DNA from: Williamsia faeni
GTDB lineage: Bacteria > Actinomycetota > Actinomycetes > Mycobacteriales > Mycobacteriaceae
Reading direction: 5' to 3'
Length of the DNA: 64,000 bases
Assembly (NCBI GenBank): GCA_003202005.1
Contig: QJJF01000007.1
Span: 62,001-126,000 of the forward strand
Position numbers and translations under genes: made by a program. The notes below the pieces were generated by a model. It saw only the letters and a program-made list of their open reading frames with translations, was not told the DNA's origin and ran no database searches. Within the stretch, counting starts at the first letter, position 1. Every line of letters starts with the position of its first letter. Below, piece after piece: positions 10,454 to 20,200 of the stretch.

Positions 10454-12301
10454 ATGCGGCAGAGATTTGTGCGCGGTGCACTGGGACTGATGGCCGGCGC
10501 GGTGGCAGTGTCCACGGTGCTGGGAACGTCGACCGTGGCCGCCGCGCCGGTCCATGCGGCGCCTGGCCCGGTCTACAGCGCTCCCGCGGCGGTTCCCGGC
10601 GTCAAGATCACCAACACCTTCTGGTACTCCGACCGTCGCGTCGCGATGTGGGTGTATTCGCCGGCGATGGGCACCAACATCCAGGTGCAGTTGCTGCTGG
10701 CGCGTGACTGGAACTTCCGGCCGTCGAACACGTTCCCGCAGATGTACATGCTGGACGGTCTGCGGGCGCAAGAAGACCAGAACGGCTGGATCATCAACAC
10801 CAACGTCGAGGACTTCTACAAGGACAAGAACGTCAACGTCGTCCTGCCGGTCGGCGGCGAGTCCAGTTTCTACACGGACTGGAAAGAGCCGAACAACGGC
10901 AAGAACTACAAGTGGGAGACCTTCCTCACGAAGGAACTGCCGCCGCTCCTCGCGTCCCAGTGGCGCTCGTCGGACGTCCGAGGTGTCGAAGGTCTGTCCA
11001 TGGGCGGCTCGGCAGCGATGATGCTCGCCGCACGGAACCCCGGCTTCTTCAAGTTCGCCGCATCGTTCTCCGGCATCCTGCAGCTCAGCTCGTTCGGCAT
11101 GCCGCAGGCAGTCCAGTTCGCGCTCAACGATGCCGGCGGCTACGACGCCTCCAAGATGTACGGTCCGCCGACAGATCCGGCCTGGAAAGAGCACGACCCG
11201 TACCTCCTTGCCGACAAATTGGCCGGCACCAGCCTCTATGTTTCGTCGGGCAACGGACTGGTCGGCCAATACGACACCGTCTCGACCATCCCGTACCTGG
11301 CCACCAACTACGCGGGCGTCGGCCTCGAAGTCCTCTCTCGGGTGACCTCGCAGCAGTTCGCGAGCCGCCTCAACCAGCTCGGGGTCCGCGCGCAGGCCGT
11401 CTACCGTGACTCCGGAACCCACACGTGGCCCTACTGGCAGTTCGAGATGGAGCAGGCGTGGCCGCAGGCGGCCGGAGCTCTCGGTCTCGCTGCCGACCGG
11501 CCCGCATGCAGCACCAGTGGTGCGATTGCGCCGGTCTACCAGGCGAACAAGTCGCTCGGTGAGTGCCTCACCCCGGAGTACGACGTGCCCGGTGGTCGCG
11601 CTCAGGATTTCCGTGGCGGCCGGATCATCTGGTCGGCCAAAACCGGAGCCCAGGTTGTCGGTGGCGGCATCGGCGGCGCGTACGTGGCCGCGGGCGGTCC
11701 CGGCGGCTGGCTCGGATTCCCGACCAGTGGCGAGCTGGGTACCCCGGACAAGATCGGCCGCTTCAACCGCTTCCAGAACGGCAACATCTATTGGACCGTG
11801 GCGACCGGCGCCCATCCCGTCGGCGGCGCCATCCTGGCCGACTGGGGCAAGAACGGATACGAGACCGGCCCCCTGAAGTACCCGACGGGCGACGAGCACA
11901 ACACCCCGGGCGACAAGGGCCGCGTACAGGATTTCCAGATCGGTTCGTATTACTGGAATCCCACCAACAACGCTCATTCGGTGCAGGGCAAGATCTTCGA
12001 GAAGTACGCCGCACTCGGATACGAAGGTGGCTGGCTGGGCTTCCCGACGACCAACGAGATCAGTCTCAAGGCCGGAGGCAAGCTCACCGCATTTGACGGC
12101 GGCAACATCTACTGGACTCCGGCCAAGGGTGCCTACGCCATCCCGCCCGGCCCGATCTTCGATGCATGGGGCACTGCCGGCTACGAGAACGGCAAGCTCG
12201 GCTACCCCGTCAGCGATGTGGAGCCGATCACCGGTGGCACCAGGGTCCGTTTCGAGGGTGGTTCCATCGAGAACGTCAACGGTGTCGTCACGGTCAAATA
12301 A
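10454..12301 (+). CDS. Antigen-85 type mycolyltransferase with C-terminal LGFP repeats
   Basis: A 615-residue exported enzyme. A signal peptide (residues 1-37, ending VHAAPG) leads into a mycolyltransferase domain to about residue 345, with nucleophile Ser182 in GLSMGG and His323 in SGTHTWPYW. The C-terminal 240 residues carry about four LGFP-type repeats, seen as GGWLGFPTSGE, GPLKYPTGDE, GGWLGFPTTNE and GKLGYPVSDV, each followed by an aromatic G-N-IYW strand. LGFP modules are thought to tie proteins to the cell wall; the same fusion is known in the corynebacterial PS1 type. The ATG follows GAGGAGTAGAGGTAC. It is probably the main wall-attached mycolyltransferase. Confidence 0.94.
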   Translation: MRQRFVRGALGLMAGAVAVSTVLGTSTVAAAPVHAAPGPVYSAPAAVPGVKITNTFWYSDRRVAMWVYSPAMGTNIQVQLLLARDWNFRPSNTFPQMYMLDGLRAQEDQNGWIINTNVEDFYKDKNVNVVLPVGGESSFYTDWKEPNNGKNYKWETFLTKELPPLLASQWRSSDVRGVEGLSMGGSAAMMLAARNPGFFKFAASFSGILQLSSFGMPQAVQFALNDAGGYDASKMYGPPTDPAWKEHDPYLLADKLAGTSLYVSSGNGLVGQYDTVSTIPYLATNYAGVGLEVLSRVTSQQFASRLNQLGVRAQAVYRDSGTHTWPYWQFEMEQAWPQAAGALGLAADRPACSTSGAIAPVYQANKSLGECLTPEYDVPGGRAQDFRGGRIIWSAKTGAQVVGGGIGGAYVAAGGPGGWLGFPTSGELGTPDKIGRFNRFQNGNIYWTVATGAHPVGGAILADWGKNGYETGPLKYPTGDEHNTPGDKGRVQDFQIGSYYWNPTNNAHSVQGKIFEKYAALGYEGGWLGFPTTNEISLKAGGKLTAFDGGNIYWTPAKGAYAIPPGPIFDAWGTAGYENGKLGYPVSDVEPITGGTRVRFEGGSIENVNGVVTVK

Positions 12302-12394
12302 TTCCCTCAGGTCGTTTGGGTAGCCTGGCGGAGGCCTTCGGGCACCAGACTGCAGAGGCGACGCTCCCGCGAGGGCGTTGGACAAGGAAGTGAC

Positions 12395-12937
12395 ATGACA
12401 GGCAACATCATTCGGGCCGTGACCGTGGGCGCAGCACTGCTGGCGACGGCAGTGCTCGCCACCGGGTGTGGTGATGACGACTCGACCGCGTCGGCACCGA
12501 CCAGCGCGGTGAGCACCACCAGCAGTGGCCCGGTGAGCACCACCTACAGCGCGGAGCCCTCGGCGAGTGAGAGCGCTCCGTCGTCTGTGGTGACGTCGAC
12601 TCAGGTGACGAGCAAGGCGCAGCCCGACGACACCGAGGGCCTGCCGGCAACCGGACCCGCTTCGGCCGAGGTCCCCGCGGGCGTCGACGCCGACGACAAG
12701 ACCGAGGCGTACCTGGCCGAGCTGAAAAGGCAGGGCGTTTCGATCCCGAACGACCCTGACAACGCACTGGCGCTCAGTGCGGGCCAGACCGTCTGTGAGG
12801 GGAAGAAGCAGGGCACTCCTCCCGAGACTGTCAAGATCTTCGTGGTGCCGATCGTGGGATCGGGAACCACCGACGAGGCCAAGGCCAGCGCGGACGCCGA
12901 CAAGGTGATCAAGGCCGCCGAGTTGAAGTTCTGCTGA
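12395..12937 (+). CDS. DUF732 lipoprotein
   Basis: A 180-residue predicted lipoprotein of unknown function. The signal peptide ends in the lipobox LATGC, giving a lipidated Cys near residue 25. A low-complexity Ser/Thr linker to about residue 95 is followed by a DUF732-like domain (AYLAELKRQGVSIPND to the end) with the paired Cys residues typical of that family (in TVCEG and at the C-terminus, FC). AAGGAAG precedes the ATG. The cutinase gene follows after 10 bases, so the two are probably cotranscribed, which suggests a role at the envelope. Confidence 0.82.
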   Translation: MTGNIIRAVTVGAALLATAVLATGCGDDDSTASAPTSAVSTTSSGPVSTTYSAEPSASESAPSSVVTSTQVTSKAQPDDTEGLPATGPASAEVPAGVDADDKTEAYLAELKRQGVSIPNDPDNALALSAGQTVCEGKKQGTPPETVKIFVVPIVGSGTTDEAKASADADKVIKAAELKFC

Positions 12938-12947
12938 CCGGCCGACT

Positions 12948-13928
12948 GTGACATCACCCAACAGACGCAAGCGGAACAGACTGCTGCTCTTCGCCATCCT
13001 CGGTCTGGGGATCCTGAGCATCATCGCGGTGATACTCGTCGTGATCCTGATCATCAATCTGCTCAAACCAGAGCCGGGCGGGCCGCAAGGCCCGACGACG
13101 AAATCGCCGTCGAGTTCGGCTCCCCGACCCACGGCGCAACCGGCGGACTGCCCGGATGTGCAGGTGATCGTGGTGCCCGGTACGTGGGAGTCGAACAGCA
13201 ACGACGACCCCTACAACCCGACCGCGAATCCGGAATCCTTGATGCTCAAGGTATCTGCCCCGCTGTCCAATGAGTTCGACGCGTCCCGCGCGGACGTCTA
13301 CACCGTTCCGTACATTGCCGAGTTCCGGAATCCGGCCAACTTGACGGACAAGCAGGCCGACTACGACGTCTCGCGCGCCGAAGGCACCGAGAGGACCCGG
13401 GCGAAGATCGCCGAGGTCGCGGCGAAGTGCGCGCTGACCAACTATGTACTGATGGGCTTTTCGCAGGGTGCAGTGATCGTGGGCGACATCGCGAGTGAGA
13501 TCGGCAATGGACAGGGTCCGGTTGCGCAGGATCTGGTTCTCGGGGTGGGTCTGATCGCCGATGGCCGGCGCGAGCCGAATCAGGCACAGAACGCCGGCCC
13601 CAACCCGCCCGGGGTCGGTGCGGAGATCGCACTCGACATCTTGCCGATACCGGGAATCACTCTCACGGGCCCACGGCCCGGCGGTTTCGGTGAACTCACC
13701 GACCGTACGTACTCCCTCTGTGCGCCAGGTGATCTGATCTGTGACGCGCCGACGATCGCAAATCCCATCGCAGCCATAAACAAATTGATGAGTGCCATCA
13801 ACAATCCGGTTCATGCGATGTACAACACGACGGTGTATTGGAGTGACAACGGTCAGCCGGCGACGGTGTGGATGACCGACTGGGCGCGGGGAGTCATCGA
13901 CAAAGCGCCGTTCCCCAAACACGAATAG
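12948..13928 (+). CDS. Cutinase-family lipid esterase, Culp6 (Rv3802c) type
   Basis: An essential-type envelope esterase in mycobacteria, described as a phospholipase/thioesterase tied to mycolic-acid metabolism. The 326-residue protein has a basic cytoplasmic start, a membrane anchor at about residues 11-38, a Pro/Ser linker and an exported cutinase domain. The nucleophile is Ser172 in GFSQG; further conserved parts are the Cys pair near CAPGDLICD and the His in NNPVHAMYN. Its place between the antigen-85 genes and fadD32 is the same as in M. tuberculosis. GTG 12948 lies 10 bases after the lipoprotein stop. Confidence 0.9.
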   Translation: MTSPNRRKRNRLLLFAILGLGILSIIAVILVVILIINLLKPEPGGPQGPTTKSPSSSAPRPTAQPADCPDVQVIVVPGTWESNSNDDPYNPTANPESLMLKVSAPLSNEFDASRADVYTVPYIAEFRNPANLTDKQADYDVSRAEGTERTRAKIAEVAAKCALTNYVLMGFSQGAVIVGDIASEIGNGQGPVAQDLVLGVGLIADGRREPNQAQNAGPNPPGVGAEIALDILPIPGITLTGPRPGGFGELTDRTYSLCAPGDLICDAPTIANPIAAINKLMSAINNPVHAMYNTTVYWSDNGQPATVWMTDWARGVIDKAPFPKHE

Positions 13929-14050
13929 TCCGTTTTCCCGGTCGTGGTCCATTTTGAACCGCCTGGCCGCAGAAGTAACGTCTACTGCCGAACCGCTGGA
14001 TGTCGGGTCAGCCGACGATCGCGGGCAATGCGTATGAGGTAGGAGAAGAG

Positions 14051-15046
14051 ATGACTTCAGCTGCGGCGGACTCCGGTCTGCGTAAGTTCCGGTTCGGAGC
14101 CGGCGGCGAGGGCAACCGCGACGAGGGCGGTGCCCGCAAGTTCGTCAAGCTCGCGCAGACCGCCGAGGAGTACGGTTTCGACACCTTCGCAGTGCCCGAT
14201 CACCTCGGCAACCAGGTCGGTCCGCTCGCCGCACTCGGTGCGCTGAGCCAGGCCACCGACCGGATCCGGCTCGCGACCTCCGTGCTGGCCAACGGCTACC
14301 GCCATCCGGCTCTGCTGGCCAAGGAGGCCACCACCATCGACGTGCTGTCGAAGGGACGCCTCGAGCTCGGTATCGGCGCGGGGTGGATGAAAGAGGAGTT
14401 CGACAAAGCCGGCATCGAGTTCGAGTCGCCGGGTGTCCGCATCCGTCGCCTGGACGAAGCGCTGACCATCCTCGACGGCCTGCTGCGTGGCGAAGAGGTC
14501 AATTTCTCGGGTGAGTTCTACAACATCAAGGGACTCGTCGGCAGCCCCCGGCCACGGCAGGGTCCCCGTCCGCCGATCGCTGTCGGCGGTGGCGGCCCCA
14601 AGATGCTGGCATTGGCGGCCAAGCACGCCGACATCATCTCTGTGGCCACCGGAACAACCGCCGACGGCAAGCTCCGGCTCTCGGACATGACGATGGAGAA
14701 AACCGTCGAACGTGTCGATCGGATCCGGCAGGCAGCCGGTGAACGGTTCAACGAGATCGAGCTGAACTGGACGATCGCCACGATCGTTATCACCGATGAC
14801 CGCGAGGCGACCGCAGAGATGGCACTCGCCGCTCTTGACCAGGGATATCCGCCGAACATCGAGATGGATGTGAAGCTCTCGGTCGAGGACATATTGCAGT
14901 CGCCGTACCTGGCGTTCGGATCGTTCGAGCAGATCGCGGACCAGATCCGTGAGGTGCGCCGCCGCACCACGATGTCGTACGTCGGTGTGTTCCCGACGCA
15001 GATGGATGCGTTTGCACCCATCATCCCGCTCCTCAAAGGGGAGTAG
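14051..15046 (+). CDS. LLM-class (F420-dependent type) oxidoreductase
   Basis: A 331-residue luciferase-like (beta/alpha)8 oxidoreductase. Visible family parts are DTFAVPDHLGNQVGP near residue 45, LATSVLANGYRHPALLAKEATTID near 75, GRLELGIGAGW near 105 and RPPIAVGGGGPKMLALAAKHAD near 175. Many actinobacterial members of this shape use coenzyme F420, but the cofactor and substrate cannot be read from sequence. The ATG at 14051 follows a strong TAGGAGAAGAG. It interrupts the culp6-fadD32 order seen in mycobacteria and is an independent transcription unit with about 120 bp upstream. Confidence 0.88.
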   Translation: MTSAAADSGLRKFRFGAGGEGNRDEGGARKFVKLAQTAEEYGFDTFAVPDHLGNQVGPLAALGALSQATDRIRLATSVLANGYRHPALLAKEATTIDVLSKGRLELGIGAGWMKEEFDKAGIEFESPGVRIRRLDEALTILDGLLRGEEVNFSGEFYNIKGLVGSPRPRQGPRPPIAVGGGGPKMLALAAKHADIISVATGTTADGKLRLSDMTMEKTVERVDRIRQAAGERFNEIELNWTIATIVITDDREATAEMALAALDQGYPPNIEMDVKLSVEDILQSPYLAFGSFEQIADQIREVRRRTTMSYVGVFPTQMDAFAPIIPLLKGE

Positions 15047-15213
15047 AGGCGGGACACGCCCCCGGTGGCGTAGGTTGTCTTTCGGTCATCCGGCAGAGCC
15101 GGGTGTCGCGGCGATGGTGCCCAGTACTGTCGCCGGTACTATATGAAAGGTTTGGCTCGGACCGCCTTGGCTTCGAGTCCTATTTGGCTTGACATGAAAA
15201 GTAGGGAACCCTG
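15047..15213 (+). promoter_or_regulatory. Spacer with probable promoter of the fadD32-pks13-accD4 operon
   Basis: About 170 bp between the LLM gene and the mycolate condensation operon. TACTAT at 15137-15142 is a plausible -10 element, and TTGACA occurs at 15189-15194 without a good partner downstream. The assignment is tentative. Confidence 0.3.
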
Positions 15214-15351
15214 TTGAAGACGAATCCGGAGGCGGTGTTCGGCGACTTGGCCGAAACGATGACGCCGCCGGTGGAGCGCGACAGCAACGGTGACCCGATT
15301 TGGGCCGGCGCCCCGGCCGCTATCAGGAGTGCGAATGAACAACGAGTTTGA
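15214..15351 (+). CDS. Possible 45-residue small protein upstream of fadD32
   Basis: A short frame beginning with TTG, with AGGGA about 6 bases upstream, and ending 17 bases inside fadD32 in a different frame. Its third codon positions are about 85 percent G or C up to base 15320, like real genes here, and the sequence (for example [20 protein letters not shown]) looks protein-like. An internal ATG at 15259 would give 30 residues. No family is recognised. It could be a translated leader peptide coupled to fadD32, or chance. Confidence 0.35.
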   Translation: MKTNPEAVFGDLAETMTPPVERDSNGDPIWAGAPAAIRSANEQRV

Positions 15352-17233
15352 CCAGTTTCTGGACGAGAACGGCAATCTGTTCTTCACCGAAGATGCAACC
15401 CTGGTCGACTACGTGGAGCGCAATGTCGCCGAGCAGGCCGACACCCTTGCGTATCGGTTCATGGATTACAGCCGCGAGCGCGACGGCGAGGCCATCGACC
15501 TGACGTGGGCACAGTTCGGCAAGCGCCTGCGTGCGATCGCCGCGCGGCTGCAGCAGGTCACCCAGCCGGGTGACCGGGTGGCGATTCTTGCGCCCCAGTC
15601 GCTCGAGTACGTGATCGGCTTCTTCGGCGCTCTCTACGCCGGCAACATCGCGGTCCCGCTGTTCTCTCCGGACGAGCCCGGCCACACCGACCGGCTGACG
15701 GCCGTGCTGGCCGACTGCAAGCCGTCGGCGATCTTGACCTCGACGAAGTCGGCCGAGGCAGTGCGCGACTTCTTCAAGCCGCTGCCCGCCAAAGAGCGTC
15801 CCCGTGTCATCGCCATCGACGCCGTCCCCGACTCGGTCGGCGAGACCTGGGTCCGTCCGACCCCGAAGCTGCACGATGCTGCGTATCTGCAATACACCTC
15901 GGGTTCGACGCGCATACCGGCCGGCGTGATCATCACGTATGAGTCCGTGGCCGCGAATGCGCTGCAGATGATCGATGCCATCGAGTTCGACCACAACTCG
16001 CGTGGTGTGACCTGGCTGCCGATGTTCCACGACATGGGTCTGTTGACGGTGATCCTGCCGGCGCTGGGTGGCAAATACATCACGATCATGAGCCCGCAGG
16101 CGTTCGTGCGCCGGCCGGGACGTTGGATCCAGGAACTGGCAGCCATGGCCGACCGTGCGGACACCTTCGCCGCGGCGCCCAACTTCGCCTTCGAACATGC
16201 CGCCGCGCGCGGTCTGCCCAAGGCCGGCGAGAACATCGACCTGAGCAACGTGATCGGTCTGATCAACGGCAGCGAGCCGGTGACGGTCAGCTCGATGAAG
16301 AAGTTCAACGAGGCGTTCGGCCCGTACGGCCTCCCGAAGACGGCCATCAAGCCGTCCTACGGCATGGCGGAGGCCACGCTGTTCGTCTCGTCGACCAAGC
16401 GCGACAACGAGGCGAAGATCATCTACGTCGATCGCGATGAGCTCAACCGCGGTCAGTTCAAGCTGGTCGACCAGGATGCACCGGGTGCGGTGGCGCAGGT
16501 GTCGTGTGGGCAGGTCTCGGTGAGCCAGTGGGCCGTGATCGCCGACTCGGAGACCGCCACCGAGCGGCCCGATGGGCATGTCGGTGAGATCTGGTTGCAC
16601 GGTATGAACATCGGACACGGCTACTGGGGTCGCCCGGAAGAGACCGAAGAAACCTTCAACAACTTCCTGACGACCCCGTTGACGGAAGGCAGCCACAGCG
16701 TCGGCGCCCCGGACGGTGCCAAGTGGATGAAGACCGGCGACTACGGCGTCTGGCACGAGAACGAGCTGTACATCACCGGCCGCGTCAAGGACCTCGTCAT
16801 CGTCGACGGCCGCAACCACTACCCGCAGGACCTCGAGTTCTCGGCCCAGGAAGCCAGCGGAGCGCTGCGCCCCGGATTCGTGGCGGCCTTCGCCGTGCCG
16901 GCCAACGAGCTTCCCGACGTGGTGTTCGAGAACTCCGCCAGCGGATTGAAGTTCGACGCCGATGATGCCTCGGAGCAGTTGGTCATCGTGGGCGAGCGTG
17001 GACCGGGCAAGAAGGTCGATCCACAGGAAGTTGCCGACACTGTGCGCGCGTCGGTGGCCCAGCGCCACGGCGTGATGGCCCGCGACGTGCTGATGGTCCC
17101 GGCGGGTTCGATCCCGCGGACCTCCAGCGGCAAGATCGCCCGACGGGCATGTAAGGCGGCGTACATCGACGGGACCCTGCGTGGTGGCTACCAGCAGACC
17201 GCGTTCCCCGATGCGCCGATCGAGAACCAATAG
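15335..17233 (+). CDS. fadD32: Long-chain fatty-acid AMP ligase FadD32
   Basis: Activates the very long meromycolic acid as acyl-AMP and loads it on the N-terminal carrier domain of Pks13. The 632-residue protein is an adenylating enzyme of the FAAL type. [11 protein letters not shown] (P-loop) is near residue 187, [11 protein letters not shown] near 345, [18 protein letters not shown] near 465 and the C-terminal catalytic Lys in [11 protein letters not shown] near 605. The ATG at 15335 has AGGAG 5 bases upstream. It is followed after 13 bases by pks13, the conserved order of all mycolate producers. Confidence 0.96.
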   Translation: MNNEFDQFLDENGNLFFTEDATLVDYVERNVAEQADTLAYRFMDYSRERDGEAIDLTWAQFGKRLRAIAARLQQVTQPGDRVAILAPQSLEYVIGFFGALYAGNIAVPLFSPDEPGHTDRLTAVLADCKPSAILTSTKSAEAVRDFFKPLPAKERPRVIAIDAVPDSVGETWVRPTPKLHDAAYLQYTSGSTRIPAGVIITYESVAANALQMIDAIEFDHNSRGVTWLPMFHDMGLLTVILPALGGKYITIMSPQAFVRRPGRWIQELAAMADRADTFAAAPNFAFEHAAARGLPKAGENIDLSNVIGLINGSEPVTVSSMKKFNEAFGPYGLPKTAIKPSYGMAEATLFVSSTKRDNEAKIIYVDRDELNRGQFKLVDQDAPGAVAQVSCGQVSVSQWAVIADSETATERPDGHVGEIWLHGMNIGHGYWGRPEETEETFNNFLTTPLTEGSHSVGAPDGAKWMKTGDYGVWHENELYITGRVKDLVIVDGRNHYPQDLEFSAQEASGALRPGFVAAFAVPANELPDVVFENSASGLKFDADDASEQLVIVGERGPGKKVDPQEVADTVRASVAQRHGVMARDVLMVPAGSIPRTSSGKIARRACKAAYIDGTLRGGYQQTAFPDAPIENQ

Positions 17234-17246
17234 TTTGGAATCCCCG

Positions 17247-20200
17247 ATGCCTGAACTGAATAACGAGCCGGGAGACGAAGCGGAGCGGAGCTCGACCCCT
17301 GTGCCGGGAGACGAAGCGGAGCGGAGCTCGACCCCTGTGCCGGGAGACGAAGCGGAGCGGAGCTCGACCCGTGATGTGGCGTCGACTGCCGATGAGAAGG
17401 CCGGGGACATGACGGTCTCGGAGCTGCGTGAGTGGCTGCGTGGCTGGGTCTCGGAGACCACGGGTCTGCCGCTTGATCAGGTGTCGGACGACCGGCCGAT
17501 GGAAGAGTTCGGGCTGTCCTCCCGTGACGCCGTGGCGTTGTCCGGCGACATCGAGGACAAGACCGGGGTGATCCTGACGGCCACGGTTGCCTACCAGCAT
17601 CCGACCATCGCGTCGTTGGCGAAGCGCATCATCGAGGGTGATCCCGATGAGGGCCGCGAGGACGATGACGATGCCGAGCGTTATCAGCGTGTGCGCGGTG
17701 CCGAGGACGACATCGCGATCGTCGGTGTGTCGACACGTTTCCCGAAGGCCGGACACACACCCGAGTCGACGTGGGATCTGCTGATCAACGGCGGCGACGG
17801 CATCAGCGACCTCCCCGAGGATCGCTGGACCGAGTTCAAATCCGAACCGAGGATCGCAAAGGTCCTCGCGGAGGCGAATCTGCACGGTGGTTACCTCGAC
17901 GACGTCAAGGGCTTCGACGCCGACTTCTTCCAGATGTCGCCGCGTGAGGTCGAGATGGTCGATCCGCAGCAGCGCCTGGCGCTGGAACTGACGTGGGAGG
18001 CGCTCGAGCACGCGCACATCCCGGCCAGTGACCTCAAGGGTGGTCAGGTCGGTGTCTTCATCGGCAGTTCGACCAACGATTATCAGATGCTTGCGGTCTC
18101 CGATCCTGAAGGATCAGGGGAGACCGCCGCGTACGCACTCACCGGAACGTCCACTTCCATTGTGGCCGGACGTGTTTCGTACTACTTCGATTTCCGGGGG
18201 CCGTCGATCGCACTCGACACCGCCTGCTCGTCGTCGCTGGTGGCGGTTCACCAGGCCGTCCGCAGCCTGCGTACCGGAGAGTCGGACGTGGCGCTGGCCG
18301 GCGGCGTGAACATGCTCATCACCCCGGCTGCGACACTCGGCTTCGATTCGATCGGTGTGCAGTCGAAAGATGGCCGGATCAAGGCCTTCTCGTCTGATGC
18401 CGACGGAATGATCAGGGCCGAGGGCGGTGGACTCCTTGTCCTCAAACGGCTCTCGGATGCGCGCCGTGACGGCGACAAGGTGCTGGCCGTGGTCGCGGGT
18501 TCGGCAGTCAACTCCGACGGGCGTTCCAACGGACTTCCGGCTCCCAATCCCGAGGCCCAGGTCGAGGTGCTGCGAAGCGCGTACACCGACGCGGCCATCA
18601 ACCCTCGCGACGTCGATTACATCGAAGCCCACGGCACCGGAACGATTCTCGGTGATCCGATCGAGGCCGATGCGCTCGGACGTGTCGTCGGGCGTGGGCG
18701 CGACGCCGACAAGCCCGCGTTGCTGGGTTCTGCGAAGACCAACTTCGGTCACCTCGAGGCCGCTGCCGGTGCTGCCGGTCTCATCAAGGTCGTTCTGGCC
18801 CTGGGGGAGAACAAGTTGCCGCCATCGCTGAACTATGTCGGTCCCAACCCGTACATCCAGTTCGATGCGCTGCACCTCACTGTGATCCCCGAGGCCACCG
18901 ACTGGCCGCGTTACTCGGGTCATGCGGTCGCCGGTGTCTCCGGCTTCGGTTTCGGTGGCACCAACGCGCACGTGGTGATCCGTGAGGTGACTCCCGAAGA
19001 CCTGGCCGAGCCCGTTGCCGATGACACCGAACCTGTTGTCGCACAGGCGGTTGTCGATGACTTCCTCGACGATGACGACGAGGAGGAGTTCCTGACCGAG
19101 GCCGAGCGTGCTGCGCTCGGTCAGTTGGCTGCCGCCCCGAAGGTCGCGGAGACCGCAGCAGCCGACGTCGATCCGACGCAGGGTTTCGCCCCGTGTGCGG
19201 TCGAGGGTTCGGTTGTCCCGCTTGTTGTCTCAGGATTTGTTCCCTCGCGTCGCCGCAAGGCTGCCGCGGATCTGGCCGACTGGCTCGAGACCGATGAGGC
19301 CAAGGCGACGCCGCTGGTCGACATCGGCCGCGCGCTGGCGCATCGCAACCACGGCCGTACCCGTTCCGTGGTGATGGCGCGCAGTCACGAAGATGCGCTC
19401 AAAGGCATGCGTGCGATCGCCGACAACAAGAACTCGCCGATCGTCTACACCTCCGACACACCGGATGCCGCGTCGGCGGTCTGGCTGCTGTCCGGGTTCG
19501 GGTCGCAGCACCGGAAGATGGCCAAGCAGCTCTACACCGAGAACCCGATCTTCGCCGCGGCGGTCGATAAGGTCGACAAGCTGATCGAAGACGAACTCGG
19601 CTACTCGATTGTCGAGCAGTTCCTCGACGATTCGGTCACCTACGAGATCGAGAGCTCTCAGGTCGGTATCTTCACCATCCAGGTCGGCCTGGCCGAGCTG
19701 CTGCGCCACCATGGCGCCGATGCCGGTGTGGTGGTTGGACATTCGATGGGTGAGGCGGCCGGCGCCTACATCACCGGCGGTCTGTCGCTCGGTGATGCGG
19801 TCCGTGTCATCTGTCAGCGTTCACGCCTGATGGGTGAGGCCGAGGCGACGTTGACCGGCGACAACATCAGGTTGATGGCCCTCGTCGAATACAGCGCCGA
19901 CGACATCGCCGGAGTGCTAGTCGACTACCCCGACCTCGAGATCTGCGTCTATGCCGCGCCCACGCACACGGTGATCGGCGGCCCCGAACCCCAGGTCGAC
20001 GCGATCGTGGCGCGCGCCGAGAGTGAAGGCAAACTCGGCCGCAAGCTGGCGACCAAGGGCGCCAGCCACACCTCGCAGACCGACCCCCTCCTGGGTGAAC
20101 TCGCCTACGAGCTCACCGGTATCGAGCCGTTGCGGCCGAAGATCGGCTTCTACAGCTCGGTCGATCGCGAAGAGTACTACCGCCCCGGAAGCGATCCGGT

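Noticed and set aside
9158-13201. 1347-codon open frame on the minus strand
   Set aside because: It is antisense to two mycolyltransferases, the lipoprotein and the cutinase, all with clear motifs. Long antisense frames are expected at this GC content, and its translation shows no domain.
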